This document shows, piece by piece, positions 48,399 through 56,070 of a DNA stretch of 64,000 nucleotides (its first letter is position 1; each line of letters begins with the position of its first letter). A program made the position numbers and the translations under genes. The notes beneath the pieces are model-generated. The model ran no database searches. It was not told the DNA's origin and worked only from the letters and a program-made list of their open reading frames with translations. The DNA lies in the NCBI RefSeq assembly GCF_014650715.1, contig NZ_BMVM01000010.1, positions 62,001 to 126,000 on the forward strand, written 5' to 3'. Source of the stretch: Streptomyces bluensis (lineage in GTDB: Bacteria > Actinomycetota > Actinomycetes > Streptomycetales > Streptomycetaceae).

Positions 48399-49517
48399 GT
48401 GGCTGATATCCAGATTCCCGCTGACATCAAGCCCGCCGACGGACGGTTCGGCGCCGGCCCCTCCAAGGTGCGCACGGAGGCGCTGGACGCCCTCGCCGCC
48501 TCCGGTACCTCCCTGATGGGCACCTCCCACCGCCAGGCCCCGGTGAAGAACCTGGTCGGCGCGGTGCGCGAGGGCATCAGCGAGCTGTTCCAGATCCCCG
48601 ACGGCTACGAGGTCGTCCTCGGCAACGGCGGCTCCACCGCGTTCTGGGACATCGCGACCCACGGACTCATCGAGAACAAGTCGCAGCACCTCTCGTTCGG
48701 CGAGTTCTCGTCGAAGTTCGCGAAGGCCGCGAAGCTGGCCCCCTGGCTGGCCGAGCCGACCGTCATCTCCAGCGACCCCGGCACGCACCCGGAGCCCGCC
48801 GCCGAGGCTGGCGTGGACGTGTACGCGTTCACCCACAACGAGACCTCCACCGGTGTCGCCGCCCCCATCAAGCGCGTCGACGGCGCGGACGAGGGCGCGC
48901 TCGTCCTCGTGGACGCCACCTCCGGCGCCGGCGGCCTCCCCGTCGACATCAGCGAGACCGACGTCTACTACTTCGCCCCGCAGAAGTCCTTCGCTTCGGA
49001 CGGCGGCCTCTGGATCGGCGTCTTCTCCCCCGCCGCGATCGAGCGCGCCGAGCGCGTCCACGCCTCCGGCCGCCATGTCCCGGAGTTCTTCTCCCTGCCG
49101 ACGGCGATCGACAACTCGCGCAAGAACCAGACGTACAACACCCCGGCCCTCGCCACGCTCTTCCTGCTCAACGAGCAGCTGAAGTGGATCAACGGTCAGG
49201 GCGGGCTGGCCTGGTCCGCGGGCCGTACGGCCACCTCCGCCCGGACGCTCTACGGCTGGGCCGACGACAGCAAGTACGCGAACCCGTTCGTCACCGACCC
49301 GGCCAAGCGCTCCCAGGTCATCGGCACGATCGACTTCTCCGAAGAGATCGACGCGGCCGCCGTCGCCAAGGTGCTGCGTGCCAACGGCATCGTCGACACC
49401 GAGCCCTACCGCAAGCTCGGCCGCAACCAGCTCCGCGTCGCCATGTTCCCGGCGGTCGACCCGGCGGACGTCGAGGCGCTGACGAAGTGCGTGGACTATG
49501 TGATCGAGAAGCTTTGA
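48399..49517 (+). CDS. serC: Phosphoserine aminotransferase
   Basis: A 372-aa PLP enzyme converting 3-phosphohydroxypyruvate and glutamate to phosphoserine in serine synthesis (also used in vitamin B6 routes of some bacteria). Family segments: FGAGPSKVRTEAL, GTSHRQAPVKNLV, VLGNGGSTAFWDIA, and the PLP lysine in FAPQKSFASDGG. It is the mycobacterial/streptomycete type. GTG 48399 is used. It is followed by a strong bidirectional terminator. Confidence 0.96.
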   Translation: MADIQIPADIKPADGRFGAGPSKVRTEALDALAASGTSLMGTSHRQAPVKNLVGAVREGISELFQIPDGYEVVLGNGGSTAFWDIATHGLIENKSQHLSFGEFSSKFAKAAKLAPWLAEPTVISSDPGTHPEPAAEAGVDVYAFTHNETSTGVAAPIKRVDGADEGALVLVDATSGAGGLPVDISETDVYYFAPQKSFASDGGLWIGVFSPAAIERAERVHASGRHVPEFFSLPTAIDNSRKNQTYNTPALATLFLLNEQLKWINGQGGLAWSAGRTATSARTLYGWADDSKYANPFVTDPAKRSQVIGTIDFSEEIDAAAVAKVLRANGIVDTEPYRKLGRNQLRVAMFPAVDPADVEALTKCVDYVIEKL

Positions 49518-49521
49518 CCTC

Positions 49522-49574
49522 TCGACGCGTACGACAGTGAAGGGCGCCCGGTGAGCAACCGGGCGCCCTTCGTC
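49522..49574. repeat. Left copy of the duplicated terminator block
   Basis: Bases 49522-49551 (30 bp) are identical to 51597-51626, and 49558-49574 (17 bp) are identical to 51640-51656. Only the loop between the two halves differs. The two copies bracket the caspase and EACC1 genes. Confidence 0.9.
49539..49571. terminator. Bidirectional terminator between serC and the caspase gene
   Basis: A 13-bp perfect stem GAAGGGCGCCCGG / CCGGGCGCCCTTC with a 7-nt loop, between convergent genes. It has a short T/A flank on both sides. Confidence 0.9.
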
Positions 49575-49586
49575 ATGTGCCGTACG

Positions 49587-51113
49587 TCAACCGCGCTGGA
49601 TCCCCATGGTGTCCAACAGCAGGCCCCTGCGCTGGTCTTGGGTCTGGACGAGGATCGCATCGCCATGCCGTGCCACGGCCAGATACCAGGTTCCCGGTGC
49701 CAGCTCCGCGATGATCTGCCCGCTGCCGTCCTCACTCCGCAGCGGGCGCGGCACCGGTACGGCGAACCAGAACGGCTCGGACCCATGCCCGGATCGCGCC
49801 TGGTGGCCTGTGGACTCGGGCCCGGTGACGAGGCCTGCGGCACGCATGGCGCTCTGCAGGTTCCGCAAGGCGCGCTCCCGGCCGGTCTCCACCGCGCCGA
49901 CCCCGGGTTCGCCCGAGGAGCCCGGCAGACCCGACATCTGCTGGAGGAATTCCGTCTGCGTCGGCTGCTCCTCGTTCGGTTCCTTCTGTATACCGCTTGT
50001 GTCGAGCAACAGCCCACGAGTGCCGTCGCTGCCGACCACCGTCATGGCATCACCGCGCCGCCCCACTGCCAAGTACCAGGTGCCTGGGGCCAGTTCGGAC
50101 CGCGGTTCCAGCGAACCGTCCTCGGCGTACAGAAGGCGCGGCGCCGGAACGGCGAACCAGTGCGGTGCGTAGGTGACATCAGGTGAGGCGGCGATCGCCC
50201 GTGCAAGGCGCTGCGCGGTCTCAAGCTGCTGTCGGAACTGGGCTTCGGCCGCACGGCGCAGTTCCTCCGACTCCCGGCGCAGCCGTTCCTCCCGTTCCTC
50301 CATCTCCGCCAGCCGCTCGGCGGCCTCCCGCCGACGGGCCGCCGCATCCAGGTCCTCCCCGCCGCCCGGGCCTGGCGCACAACGATTCCGCGCGATCGCG
50401 ATCAGGCCCCCGGTGTTGCGACTGCGCTGCTGGGGAAGCGGGCGGGAGCGGGCGGCCAGTCGTCGGTGGACATGCCGATACAAGGTGTCCATGTCGACCG
50501 GATCGGGCCCCTCGGCGATGCCGTCCCGCAACGCTGCGATCAGCTCGCCCGTGAATGCGGTGTACGTCTCCCCCGGCGGCGAGAGCGCGGGCCGGGTCTC
50601 GGCCGAGGCCGTGAGCAGACAGGTGCCCTCGACCACCGCCTGATCGGCGATGTGCGCACTGGCGCTCATCCGGCCGAGCAGGGCGCGCCCGCTGTAGCAG
50701 CAGTCGAGGATCACGACGGTGCGCCGGGCGCGCACCCCGAGGTCCAGGACGGCCCGGCGCAGATACTCGTAGCGCAGCGAGGTGTACTCGCGTTCGGGGT
50801 CGGAGTTCGTCAGCGCGAGGTACAGCTCGTCGGTGTGCAGGTCGGTCAGGCCATGTCCCGCGTAGTACACGAGGAGGGTGTCCTCGGCCAAACGGCCCTT
50901 CTCCCGTACGACATCCAGCACCTGGTCGGTGCGCGACGGCTGCTCGATCACCGTGCAGGACTCCTCGGCCAGCCCCCATACGGTGGGCTCGGCCAGGATC
51001 TCGCGCAGTCCCCGCAGATTGTTGGCGACCGCCGGCAGGTCCTCCAGCACGGAATACGCGTGCACGCCCACCAGCACGGCCTGGGAACAGGCCGGATCGG
51101 ACAGCGCGACCAC
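49587..51113 (-). CDS. Caspase-like peptidase with two C-terminal repeat domains
   Basis: A 508-aa protein. The caspase/peptidase C14 domain spans ~10-245, with the catalytic His87 in YYAGHG and the catalytic Cys139 in DCCYSG. A charged coiled coil follows (~257-308), then two related ~60-residue domains at 318-377 and 448-507. Both read (H/F)WFAVPxPRxL..EDGS....ELAPGTWYLAV.R.GDA and end GLLLDT.GIQ. No signal or membrane segment is seen. The GTG start lies 2 nt after the stop of the EACC1 gene, so the two are co-translated. Prokaryotic caspases with EACC1 partners have been proposed as effectors in immunity-like conflict systems; here no NTPase sensor is present. The tandem repeats could be a sensor or target-binding part. 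Confidence 0.92.
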   Translation of the reverse strand: MVALSDPACSQAVLVGVHAYSVLEDLPAVANNLRGLREILAEPTVWGLAEESCTVIEQPSRTDQVLDVVREKGRLAEDTLLVYYAGHGLTDLHTDELYLALTNSDPEREYTSLRYEYLRRAVLDLGVRARRTVVILDCCYSGRALLGRMSASAHIADQAVVEGTCLLTASAETRPALSPPGETYTAFTGELIAALRDGIAEGPDPVDMDTLYRHVHRRLAARSRPLPQQRSRNTGGLIAIARNRCAPGPGGGEDLDAAARRREAAERLAEMEEREERLRRESEELRRAAEAQFRQQLETAQRLARAIAASPDVTYAPHWFAVPAPRLLYAEDGSLEPRSELAPGTWYLAVGRRGDAMTVVGSDGTRGLLLDTSGIQKEPNEEQPTQTEFLQQMSGLPGSSGEPGVGAVETGRERALRNLQSAMRAAGLVTGPESTGHQARSGHGSEPFWFAVPVPRPLRSEDGSGQIIAELAPGTWYLAVARHGDAILVQTQDQRRGLLLDTMGIQRG

Positions 51114-51115
51114 GG

Positions 51116-51505
51116 CTAGGCGTCTTCGCCGTCCGCGCCGGAGCCCACGGGGTCGGGGGCGTCACCGAAGCGGGCGAGAACCTGCTCGACGGTCTCCGGC
51201 GATGCGTCGTGGACCGTGACCACGACGCCGTCCCGCTCCAGGGTGATCTGCGGGGGCCGTGGGCGGGAGGAGCGCCAGCCGGCCAGAGCGACGAGCAGGG
51301 AACCGAGGGCGATGGAGTTGCTCACCACGACATTGATGACGTCCAGGCCCCCGCCCCCCATGGTGCCCGCTGCTGCGGCGCCGGATGGCGGGGCGATGGT
51401 GACCCCGCCACGCAGCTCCGGATCAACCGCGAGCCAGCGCTGCAGGGACGCCTCCGCCGCGCCGGAGGACGCAGGCTCCTCCACGATGGTGATGCCGAAC
51501 TCCAT
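51116..51505 (-). CDS. EACC1-type effector-associated small membrane protein
   Basis: A 129-aa protein. It has an N-terminal beta/alpha part with LQRWLAVDPELRGGV (residues 21-35), a hydrophobic segment at ~54-77 (a likely membrane helix), and a cytosolic tail with ITLERDGVVVTVHDASPETVEQVLARF. This layout is what I know as effector-associated constant component 1 (EACC1), a protein encoded beside caspase, trypsin or similar effectors in predicted actinobacterial conflict systems. Its role is not settled; membrane recruitment of the effector is one idea. A TAGGAT -10-like box occurs at 51558-51563 (minus strand). Confidence 0.8.
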   Translation of the reverse strand: MEFGITIVEEPASSGAAEASLQRWLAVDPELRGGVTIAPPSGAAAAGTMGGGGLDVINVVVSNSIALGSLLVALAGWRSSRPRPPQITLERDGVVVTVHDASPETVEQVLARFGDAPDPVGSGADGEDA

Positions 51506-51596
51506 GCGCCCCTGGCCCCCTTCTCCTGGTCGCCCGGTGTGGGCTCACCACTGCTTCATCCTAGAAGCCAACACCGACAGCGCTCCGCCGCGTCCT

Positions 51597-51656
51597 TCGA
51601 CGCGTACGACAGTGAAGGGCGCCCGGCGGAGTGCGTTCCACCGGGCGCCCTTCGTC
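51597..51656. repeat. Right copy of the duplicated terminator block
   Basis: A direct repeat of 49522-49574: the same 30-bp left part and 17-bp right part, with a 14-nt loop instead of 6. It lies between the EACC1 start and the DUF397 gene end. Confidence 0.9.
51614..51653 (-). terminator. Terminator of the DUF397/XRE operon
   Basis: The same 13-bp perfect stem GAAGGGCGCCCGG / CCGGGCGCCCTTC, with a 14-nt loop, 17 bp past the DUF397 stop. It probably isolates the caspase module from the XRE operon. Confidence 0.85.
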
Positions 51657-51670
51657 GTTGCGTGCGACGC

Positions 51671-51850
51671 CTACGCGAACTGCTGGAGGAAGGCCTGCCA
51701 GCTGTCGCGGGAGACGGTGAGGAGGGGGCCGTGCGGCTGCTTGCTGTCGCGGACGGCTCGGCCGTTGCCGGTGGTGTCGGCGATCTCTACGCAGTTGCTC
51801 TGAGCTCCGGAGTACGACGACTTCCGGAAGGGGCCTATAACCTCGATCAC
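51671..51850 (-). CDS. DUF397 protein (Scr2-like)
   Basis: A 59-aa DUF397 protein beginning at GTG 51850, which overlaps the XRE stop (GTGA). It has the family pattern FRKSSYSGAQSNCVEIADT, then VRDSKQPHGPLLTVSRDSWQAFL. DUF397 proteins pair with XRE regulators (Scr1/Scr2, WhiJ-type modules) and modulate their DNA binding or act in a toxin-antitoxin-like way. The gene is too short for many ORF finders but is a clear family member. Confidence 0.92.
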   Translation of the reverse strand: MIEVIGPFRKSSYSGAQSNCVEIADTTGNGRAVRDSKQPHGPLLTVSRDSWQAFLQQFA

Positions 51851-52716
51851 GATGCGTCTTCCTTCAAGCTCCGCAGTACGCCCCGAATGAGCTTCGCGCT
51901 CGCGTCCGGTGCCAGTGCCGACGATCGTAGTAGGTCGTACATATTGGCGTAAGCGGTGAGGTCTTCCGGACCCTCAAGGACCGATGTGCCTCTCAGGTTC
52001 TCCAGGGCCACGGCTTGGGCCGTCGGTTCGGAGTCGAAGCTGAAAGCCGAGAAGGCAGAAGTCACGGTGGCCAGTGCTCCCACGCTGAACGGGAGTACCT
52101 GCACGGTGACGTTCTTCCGCTTGCCGACCTCAAGGATTGCCGAGAGTTGCTCCCGGTGGACTTCGACGCTCACCAGAGGGTGTGCGATCACCGCTTCCCA
52201 GATGATGGCGGAGTACGTTGCCCCGCCCTCCTCGATCTTTGCCTGGCGAGCCTCGCGCACCTTGACCATCTGGGCGACGCGTTCGGGAGCCATGTAGTCG
52301 GGGCTCGTCTGGATGACAGCCTCTGTGTAGGCGGGAGTTTGCAGGAGCCCTGGCACCAGTACTTGCTGCCACTCCCGGATGTAGGTCGCGTCGTCCTCCA
52401 ACGCGATGTGATCCATGTAGTCCGGCCGCAGATGTTCCGCATGCTCCAGCCACCACCCCCGGTTCTTGGAGTGCTTCGCCAACTCCTCCAAGTTGGCGCG
52501 CACTTCCGGATCCGTAACGCCGTACGCGTCCAGCAGCAGCCGTACTTCGATGACGCGCGCGGTGACGTGGCCACTCTCAAGACGGCTGACCCTGGCCTGA
52601 CTTGACGCGATGATGTCGGCGGCCTGCGGCTGATCGAGCTTCGCGTCCTGCCGGTACTGCCTGAGCGCCGTACCCAGGCGCCTGCTGCGTACGGTCGGCC
52701 GTCCACCTGCGGGCAT
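51847..52716 (-). CDS. XRE-family regulator with DUF5753 (Scr1/WhiJ-like)
   Basis: A 289-aa regulator. An N-terminal HTH (LGTALRQYRQDAKLDQPQAADIIASSQARVSRLESG, in outline) is followed by the DUF5753 sensor domain (EWQQVLVPGLLQTPAYTEAV, VLPFSVGALATVTSAFSAF). It is the standard partner of DUF397. In Streptomyces such pairs influence antibiotic production and development. ATG 52716 has aaggg/ggag 6-7 nt upstream; the extension to 52800 is unlikely. It is divergent from an RsbW-like ATPase gene, completing the common XRE-DUF397-ATPase set. Confidence 0.93.
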   Translation of the reverse strand: MPAGGRPTVRSRRLGTALRQYRQDAKLDQPQAADIIASSQARVSRLESGHVTARVIEVRLLLDAYGVTDPEVRANLEELAKHSKNRGWWLEHAEHLRPDYMDHIALEDDATYIREWQQVLVPGLLQTPAYTEAVIQTSPDYMAPERVAQMVKVREARQAKIEEGGATYSAIIWEAVIAHPLVSVEVHREQLSAILEVGKRKNVTVQVLPFSVGALATVTSAFSAFSFDSEPTAQAVALENLRGTSVLEGPEDLTAYANMYDLLRSSALAPDASAKLIRGVLRSLKEDAS

Positions 52717-52906
52717 GGAAACTCCCTTCTCCAGCGGCCACGATGCCACACGAGTTGTCGCATTTGAGAGCCCATCACTCGATCGAGTGGACGACTGCAT
52801 GTATTCACTTGAGCGAATTGTGCGTGCACCGAATGCGGCCGTAGCTTCGTGAGCGCGCCGCTACGGAGCGCAACCTTGACGCCACGTCAGGAGGTACGGC
52901 ACCCCC

Positions 52907-53335
52907 ATGCCCGAAACCGCAACCTTCCGCATCCCCAAGCGCAGACAACACGTGTCCACCGCCCGCCAGCGCATCCGCAAGGCCCTCGCGGACTGGGGGA
53001 TCACCGACGAACTCGCCGACGCCGTCATCCTCTCGGCGAACGAACTCGTCACCAACGCCGTCGCCCACTGCCGGACTTCGTACGCCGAGGTCGAGGTCAC
53101 GCTCACTGTCGACGGACCGGAGTTACTGCTGGAGGTCTCGGACCTGGACAGGGACCGGCTCCCCCGCCCCCACGACTCCGCCCCGGACGAGGAGTGCGGT
53201 CGCGGACTGGCACTCGTGGCGGCGCTGGCCGACACCTGGGGGCATCGGCAGGAGTCGTACAGGAAATGCGTGTGGGCGCGGTTCACACTCACGGAGAGCC
53301 CCACGCCAGCAGCGCCGTACGTTCTCAGACCGTGA
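52907..53335 (+). CDS. RsbW-like ATP-binding protein
   Basis: A 142-aa HATPase_c_2 protein. The N-box is SANELVTNAVAHC, the G1-like segment is EVSDLDRDR, and the lid is GRGLALVAALADTWG. It is the anti-sigma-like member that typically neighbours XRE/DUF397 pairs. The ATG is preceded by aggaggt. Its end overlaps the convergent XRE gene by 11 bp, so the two transcripts are antisense at the 3' ends. Confidence 0.93.
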   Translation: MPETATFRIPKRRQHVSTARQRIRKALADWGITDELADAVILSANELVTNAVAHCRTSYAEVEVTLTVDGPELLLEVSDLDRDRLPRPHDSAPDEECGRGLALVAALADTWGHRQESYRKCVWARFTLTESPTPAAPYVLRP

Positions 53336-54173
53336 TGCTCCGGCGGACGCGGGCGATCACCTGCTGGGCGTCGGCGCCGAAGACGGCCGACTCCGCGAAG
53401 GTGTCCCAGACTCGGCGGTAAAGAGCAATCGTTTCGCCGTCGTCCAGCCAGAGTTCGGCGTGCCAGTCCTCGACCACGACAAGGCGCTGGTCCAGCATGC
53501 AGAACGAGTTGCCCAGCGCCAGACGCAGCGGGGCGTCCAGCGGCAGGATGCCCATGCGCACGGTGTCCATGCCCACCACACCAAGCAGACGGTCCAGTTG
53601 AGCCACCAGTACTTCGGGTGGGCAGACCCGAGCCCACAGCACGCTCTCATGCATGAGCAGCTTCAGCTCCTTGCCCGGCAGGTACAGCCACTCCTGTCGT
53701 TTCATGCGGGCCCGCACCGCGTCTTCCGTGTCCCGTGGCGCATTCTGGAGTGCTGTGTGGTGCTCAAAGATGTATCGGGCGTAGTCGGCCGTCTGAAGCA
53801 TCCCGCTGATGGCGGCGTTGCTCAACGCGTGCATCGTCCGCGCGTTGGAGACGAGAGTGTTCCAGGTTTCCTGGACTGGCCCATGTCCTGCCGCGAGCTG
53901 GCGCCGCCAAGACCGGATATGACTCTCGAACCCCTTCAGCCGGGCGCGCAGTTCTCCGAAGACCGCAGGCTGCCCCGTCGCACGGGCCCAGGCCAGGAGA
54001 TCTTCGTCCGTGGGGGTCTGGCGGCCGTTCTCCAACTTACTGATCTTCGACTGCTGCCAGCCCAGCCGCTTTGCCAGGTCGACACCGGTGAGCCGGCCAT
54101 CCGGGCTCTCGACGCGCAATTCCCGAAGCCTGCGGCCCAGTTCCTCGCGCGCCCTCTGATAGTCCGTGCTCAC
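53325..54173 (-). CDS. Second XRE-family regulator with DUF5753
   Basis: A 282-aa regulator. HTH region: LGRRLRELRVESPDGRLTGVDLAKRLGWQQSKISKLENGRQ (in outline), then a DUF5753 domain (AAISGMLQTADYARYIFEHH, ... MGILPLDAPLRLALGNSFCML). It sits 18 bp after the DUF6879-type gene and shares its operon. Unlike the first pair it has no DUF397 gene directly behind it; the DUF397-like gene lies divergent at 55162. Confidence 0.92.
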   Translation of the reverse strand: MSTDYQRAREELGRRLRELRVESPDGRLTGVDLAKRLGWQQSKISKLENGRQTPTDEDLLAWARATGQPAVFGELRARLKGFESHIRSWRRQLAAGHGPVQETWNTLVSNARTMHALSNAAISGMLQTADYARYIFEHHTALQNAPRDTEDAVRARMKRQEWLYLPGKELKLLMHESVLWARVCPPEVLVAQLDRLLGVVGMDTVRMGILPLDAPLRLALGNSFCMLDQRLVVVEDWHAELWLDDGETIALYRRVWDTFAESAVFGADAQQVIARVRRSITV

Positions 54174-54191
54174 CGGTACCCGCTCTTGTCC

Positions 54192-54959
54192 CTACGCGTC
54201 GCCGTTCATCTCGGCCGTGAACCGTTGCCACGGTACGGCGTGATGCCAAGCAGCATCCCGCACCATGGAGCAGCGCACCACCTCTGCGGGTTCGGTGATC
54301 AGATCCACATGCGTGAGCTGATCGTCGTCGTCGAACCGCAGGAGCGCGATAAGGCGACTGTCGAACAGCCAGAAGTCCTCAGCAGGGAGCCGCAGTCGAT
54401 CCGCGTCGGCGCGCCACATATTGCGAATGTCCTCACCGACGCCGATGTTCCACCTGGCGCTGTCGAGGAGGTAGCGCTGGCCGACGGTGGCGGGCTGATC
54501 CACGATGCGTACCCGCTCGATCCGCTTTCCCTGTGCGGTCTGCGCGCGGATGTTCTCGGTCCACCAACTGAATGCCGGGCCTGATGCCGAGTTCTCGCCG
54601 ACCGTTCCGGTCTCGATGAACCGGCGCCAGCGGTCGCTTGCCTCGTCACTCGCGTACCGCCGCCGCGTCTCCAGCCGCCATGCGGTGTGCTCGAACTTCG
54701 TGAACAAGCCGTTGAACTCGTCAAGATCAATCGCCCGCACCTGCCGCTTTCGCCCCTTCGGGGACCAGTCGACCAGCAGGTCCCTCGGGACCACGATCGC
54801 GACTTCTCCCTCCGAGAGGTGCTGGAGTTGCGCGACGTCCTCCGGGTCGCTGAGCGGAGGGCCATGCACGATCACCTCCCCGCTGTCCAGGTCCTCATGA
54901 ACGGACGGGCATCCAGTGACGTCACTTCCCGTCCCGTTGAACCGCAACCTGCGCGCCAT
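54192..54959 (-). CDS. DUF6879-type protein with extra N-terminal domain
   Basis: A 255-aa protein. Residues ~75-255 match the DUF6879 pattern (LDEFNGLFTKFEHTAWRLETRRRY, WWTENIRAQTAQGKRIERVRIV, ... EDFWLFDSRLIALLRFD), common beside XRE/DUF397 genes. The first ~70 residues (CPSVHEDLDSGEVIVHGPPL, ... HLSEGEVAIVVPRDLLVDWSP) resemble a small protein that I know as a separate gene in similar loci. I therefore read it as a fusion. ATG 54959 follows aggggg. Confidence 0.82.
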   Translation of the reverse strand: MARRLRFNGTGSDVTGCPSVHEDLDSGEVIVHGPPLSDPEDVAQLQHLSEGEVAIVVPRDLLVDWSPKGRKRQVRAIDLDEFNGLFTKFEHTAWRLETRRRYASDEASDRWRRFIETGTVGENSASGPAFSWWTENIRAQTAQGKRIERVRIVDQPATVGQRYLLDSARWNIGVGEDIRNMWRADADRLRLPAEDFWLFDSRLIALLRFDDDDQLTHVDLITEPAEVVRCSMVRDAAWHHAVPWQRFTAEMNGDA

Positions 54960-55018
54960 ACGGCCACCCCCTGGAGTCTCGACGATGTTCGTGCGCCCAG
55001 CCTGTCGGTACCTCTGGG

Positions 55019-55070
55019 TGAATGTCCATGCATTCAGAGTAACCGCACGCGAATAATCGAGAATATTCGC
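55019..55070. promoter_or_regulatory. Inverted repeats between divergent DUF6879 and DUF397 genes
   Basis: TGAATG-tccatg-CATTCA (55019-55036) and GCGAATA-N8-TATTCGC (55049-55070) lie in an A+T-richer spacer. A similar ATTC...GAAT word occurs near the first XRE promoter (about 52803). They are candidate binding sites for the XRE proteins. Confidence 0.5.
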
Positions 55071-55161
55071 CTTCTTGCTGCTCTCCCGGCACCTACGGTC
55101 ATCCCACCCGAAGCCACACCAACTCCCGCAGACACAACAACCAAGCAGGAAGGTGCAAGCG

Positions 55162-55386
55162 ATGCCGAACGGAACTGACCTGTACACGCTCGACCTCAGC
55201 GGTGCCTCGTTCGTGAAGGCATGTGGAGGTCCCTGTACCGAAGGGTGCGTGACCCTTGCCCGGATCGGAGAGGACGCCTGGGCCCTCGGTGACAGCAAGC
55301 GGCCGGAGGCCCAGCCGCTGCGGTTCACCACCGAGGAACTGGCCGTGGCCGGAATCGATCCGGTGCGGTTCGGCCTGACCGTCTGA
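55162..55386 (+). CDS. DUF397-like small protein
   Basis: A 74-aa protein. LYTLDLSGASFVKACGGP, then CVTLARIGEDAWALGDSKRPEAQPLRFTTEEL (in parts), matches the DUF397 pattern of a Cys, a DSK/DSR motif and a C-terminal LxFT/S-E helix. ATG 55162 has aaggtg upstream. It is probably the partner of the second XRE protein, although transcribed away from it. Confidence 0.85.
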   Translation: MPNGTDLYTLDLSGASFVKACGGPCTEGCVTLARIGEDAWALGDSKRPEAQPLRFTTEELAVAGIDPVRFGLTV

Positions 55387-55475
55387 CGTCTCGCCCTCCA
55401 CGGCCGGTCCTGGCGTGCCCTCGTGCGGGCCAGGACCGGCCGCCTCACGGATGCCGACACCGAACTGGACGACTC

Positions 55476-56042
55476 GTGCACCACCACGGCTACCTGTGGA
55501 CCGGCCCCAAGTCCCGCTTCGACCAGGAGGCGCTACGGCGCCCGCCTCATCCCGACCCGCCCCCCGCAGGGAGCAGACCGGAACTGGTTCAGCGCTACCG
55601 GGAGGTGGCGGCGGAATTCCCCACATCGGATCTGCCACCGCTGGAAACGGTGTACTGGCTCGTCAAGCCGCGTTCCCTGGTTCGTGGCACGTGGCCGGAC
55701 CCGCGCGAGGCGGCGGCGTGGCTGAGCGACCGGTTGACCGAGTACGCACCCCGGTTCGCGTCCGAGGCCCAGCGTGAGGTCAGCCATCTGACCACCCTCG
55801 TCACCTCCGCGGCCGAGCAACTGGATTCAGGCGGTGACGTATCCCTCGGCTTCTACCTCGAACGTCCCTCGTTCCTCTCCCTGGCCCTGGTGACGTGTTC
55901 CCCCAACAAGGGAAACCGCCTCCTGCCGTGCCCGCTCGCGGCCGGGTCCAGTGGTGGGACCAGAAACGGGGCACAAAATCAGGGTACGCACGCCTCAGAG
56001 GCGCCCGGCGAGCGCCGGGCACCCCCGTCTTCCAGGACTTGA
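55476..56042 (+). CDS. Hypothetical protein of the XRE/DUF397 locus
   Basis: A 188-aa protein of unknown function, beginning HHHGYLWTGPKSRFD (residues 2-16). The helical core (LETVYWLVKPRSLVRGTWPDPREAAAWLSDRL, in outline) spans ~55-145. The last ~45 residues, after LALVTCSPNKGNRLLPCPL, are low-complexity and lie over a hairpin (56003-56020). The natural C-terminus may therefore be altered by a frame change. GTG 55476 is used. I recall similar proteins near XRE/DUF397 genes but no function. Confidence 0.7.
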   Translation: MHHHGYLWTGPKSRFDQEALRRPPHPDPPPAGSRPELVQRYREVAAEFPTSDLPPLETVYWLVKPRSLVRGTWPDPREAAAWLSDRLTEYAPRFASEAQREVSHLTTLVTSAAEQLDSGGDVSLGFYLERPSFLSLALVTCSPNKGNRLLPCPLAAGSSGGTRNGAQNQGTHASEAPGERRAPPSSRT

Positions 56043-56070
56043 TCGCTGTCGTCCCGGGCGTCGGCCGCCT

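Noticed and set aside
49522..51656. The direct repeats as phage att sites
   Set aside because: They contain a terminator hairpin, there is no tRNA and no integrase, and only two non-phage genes lie between.
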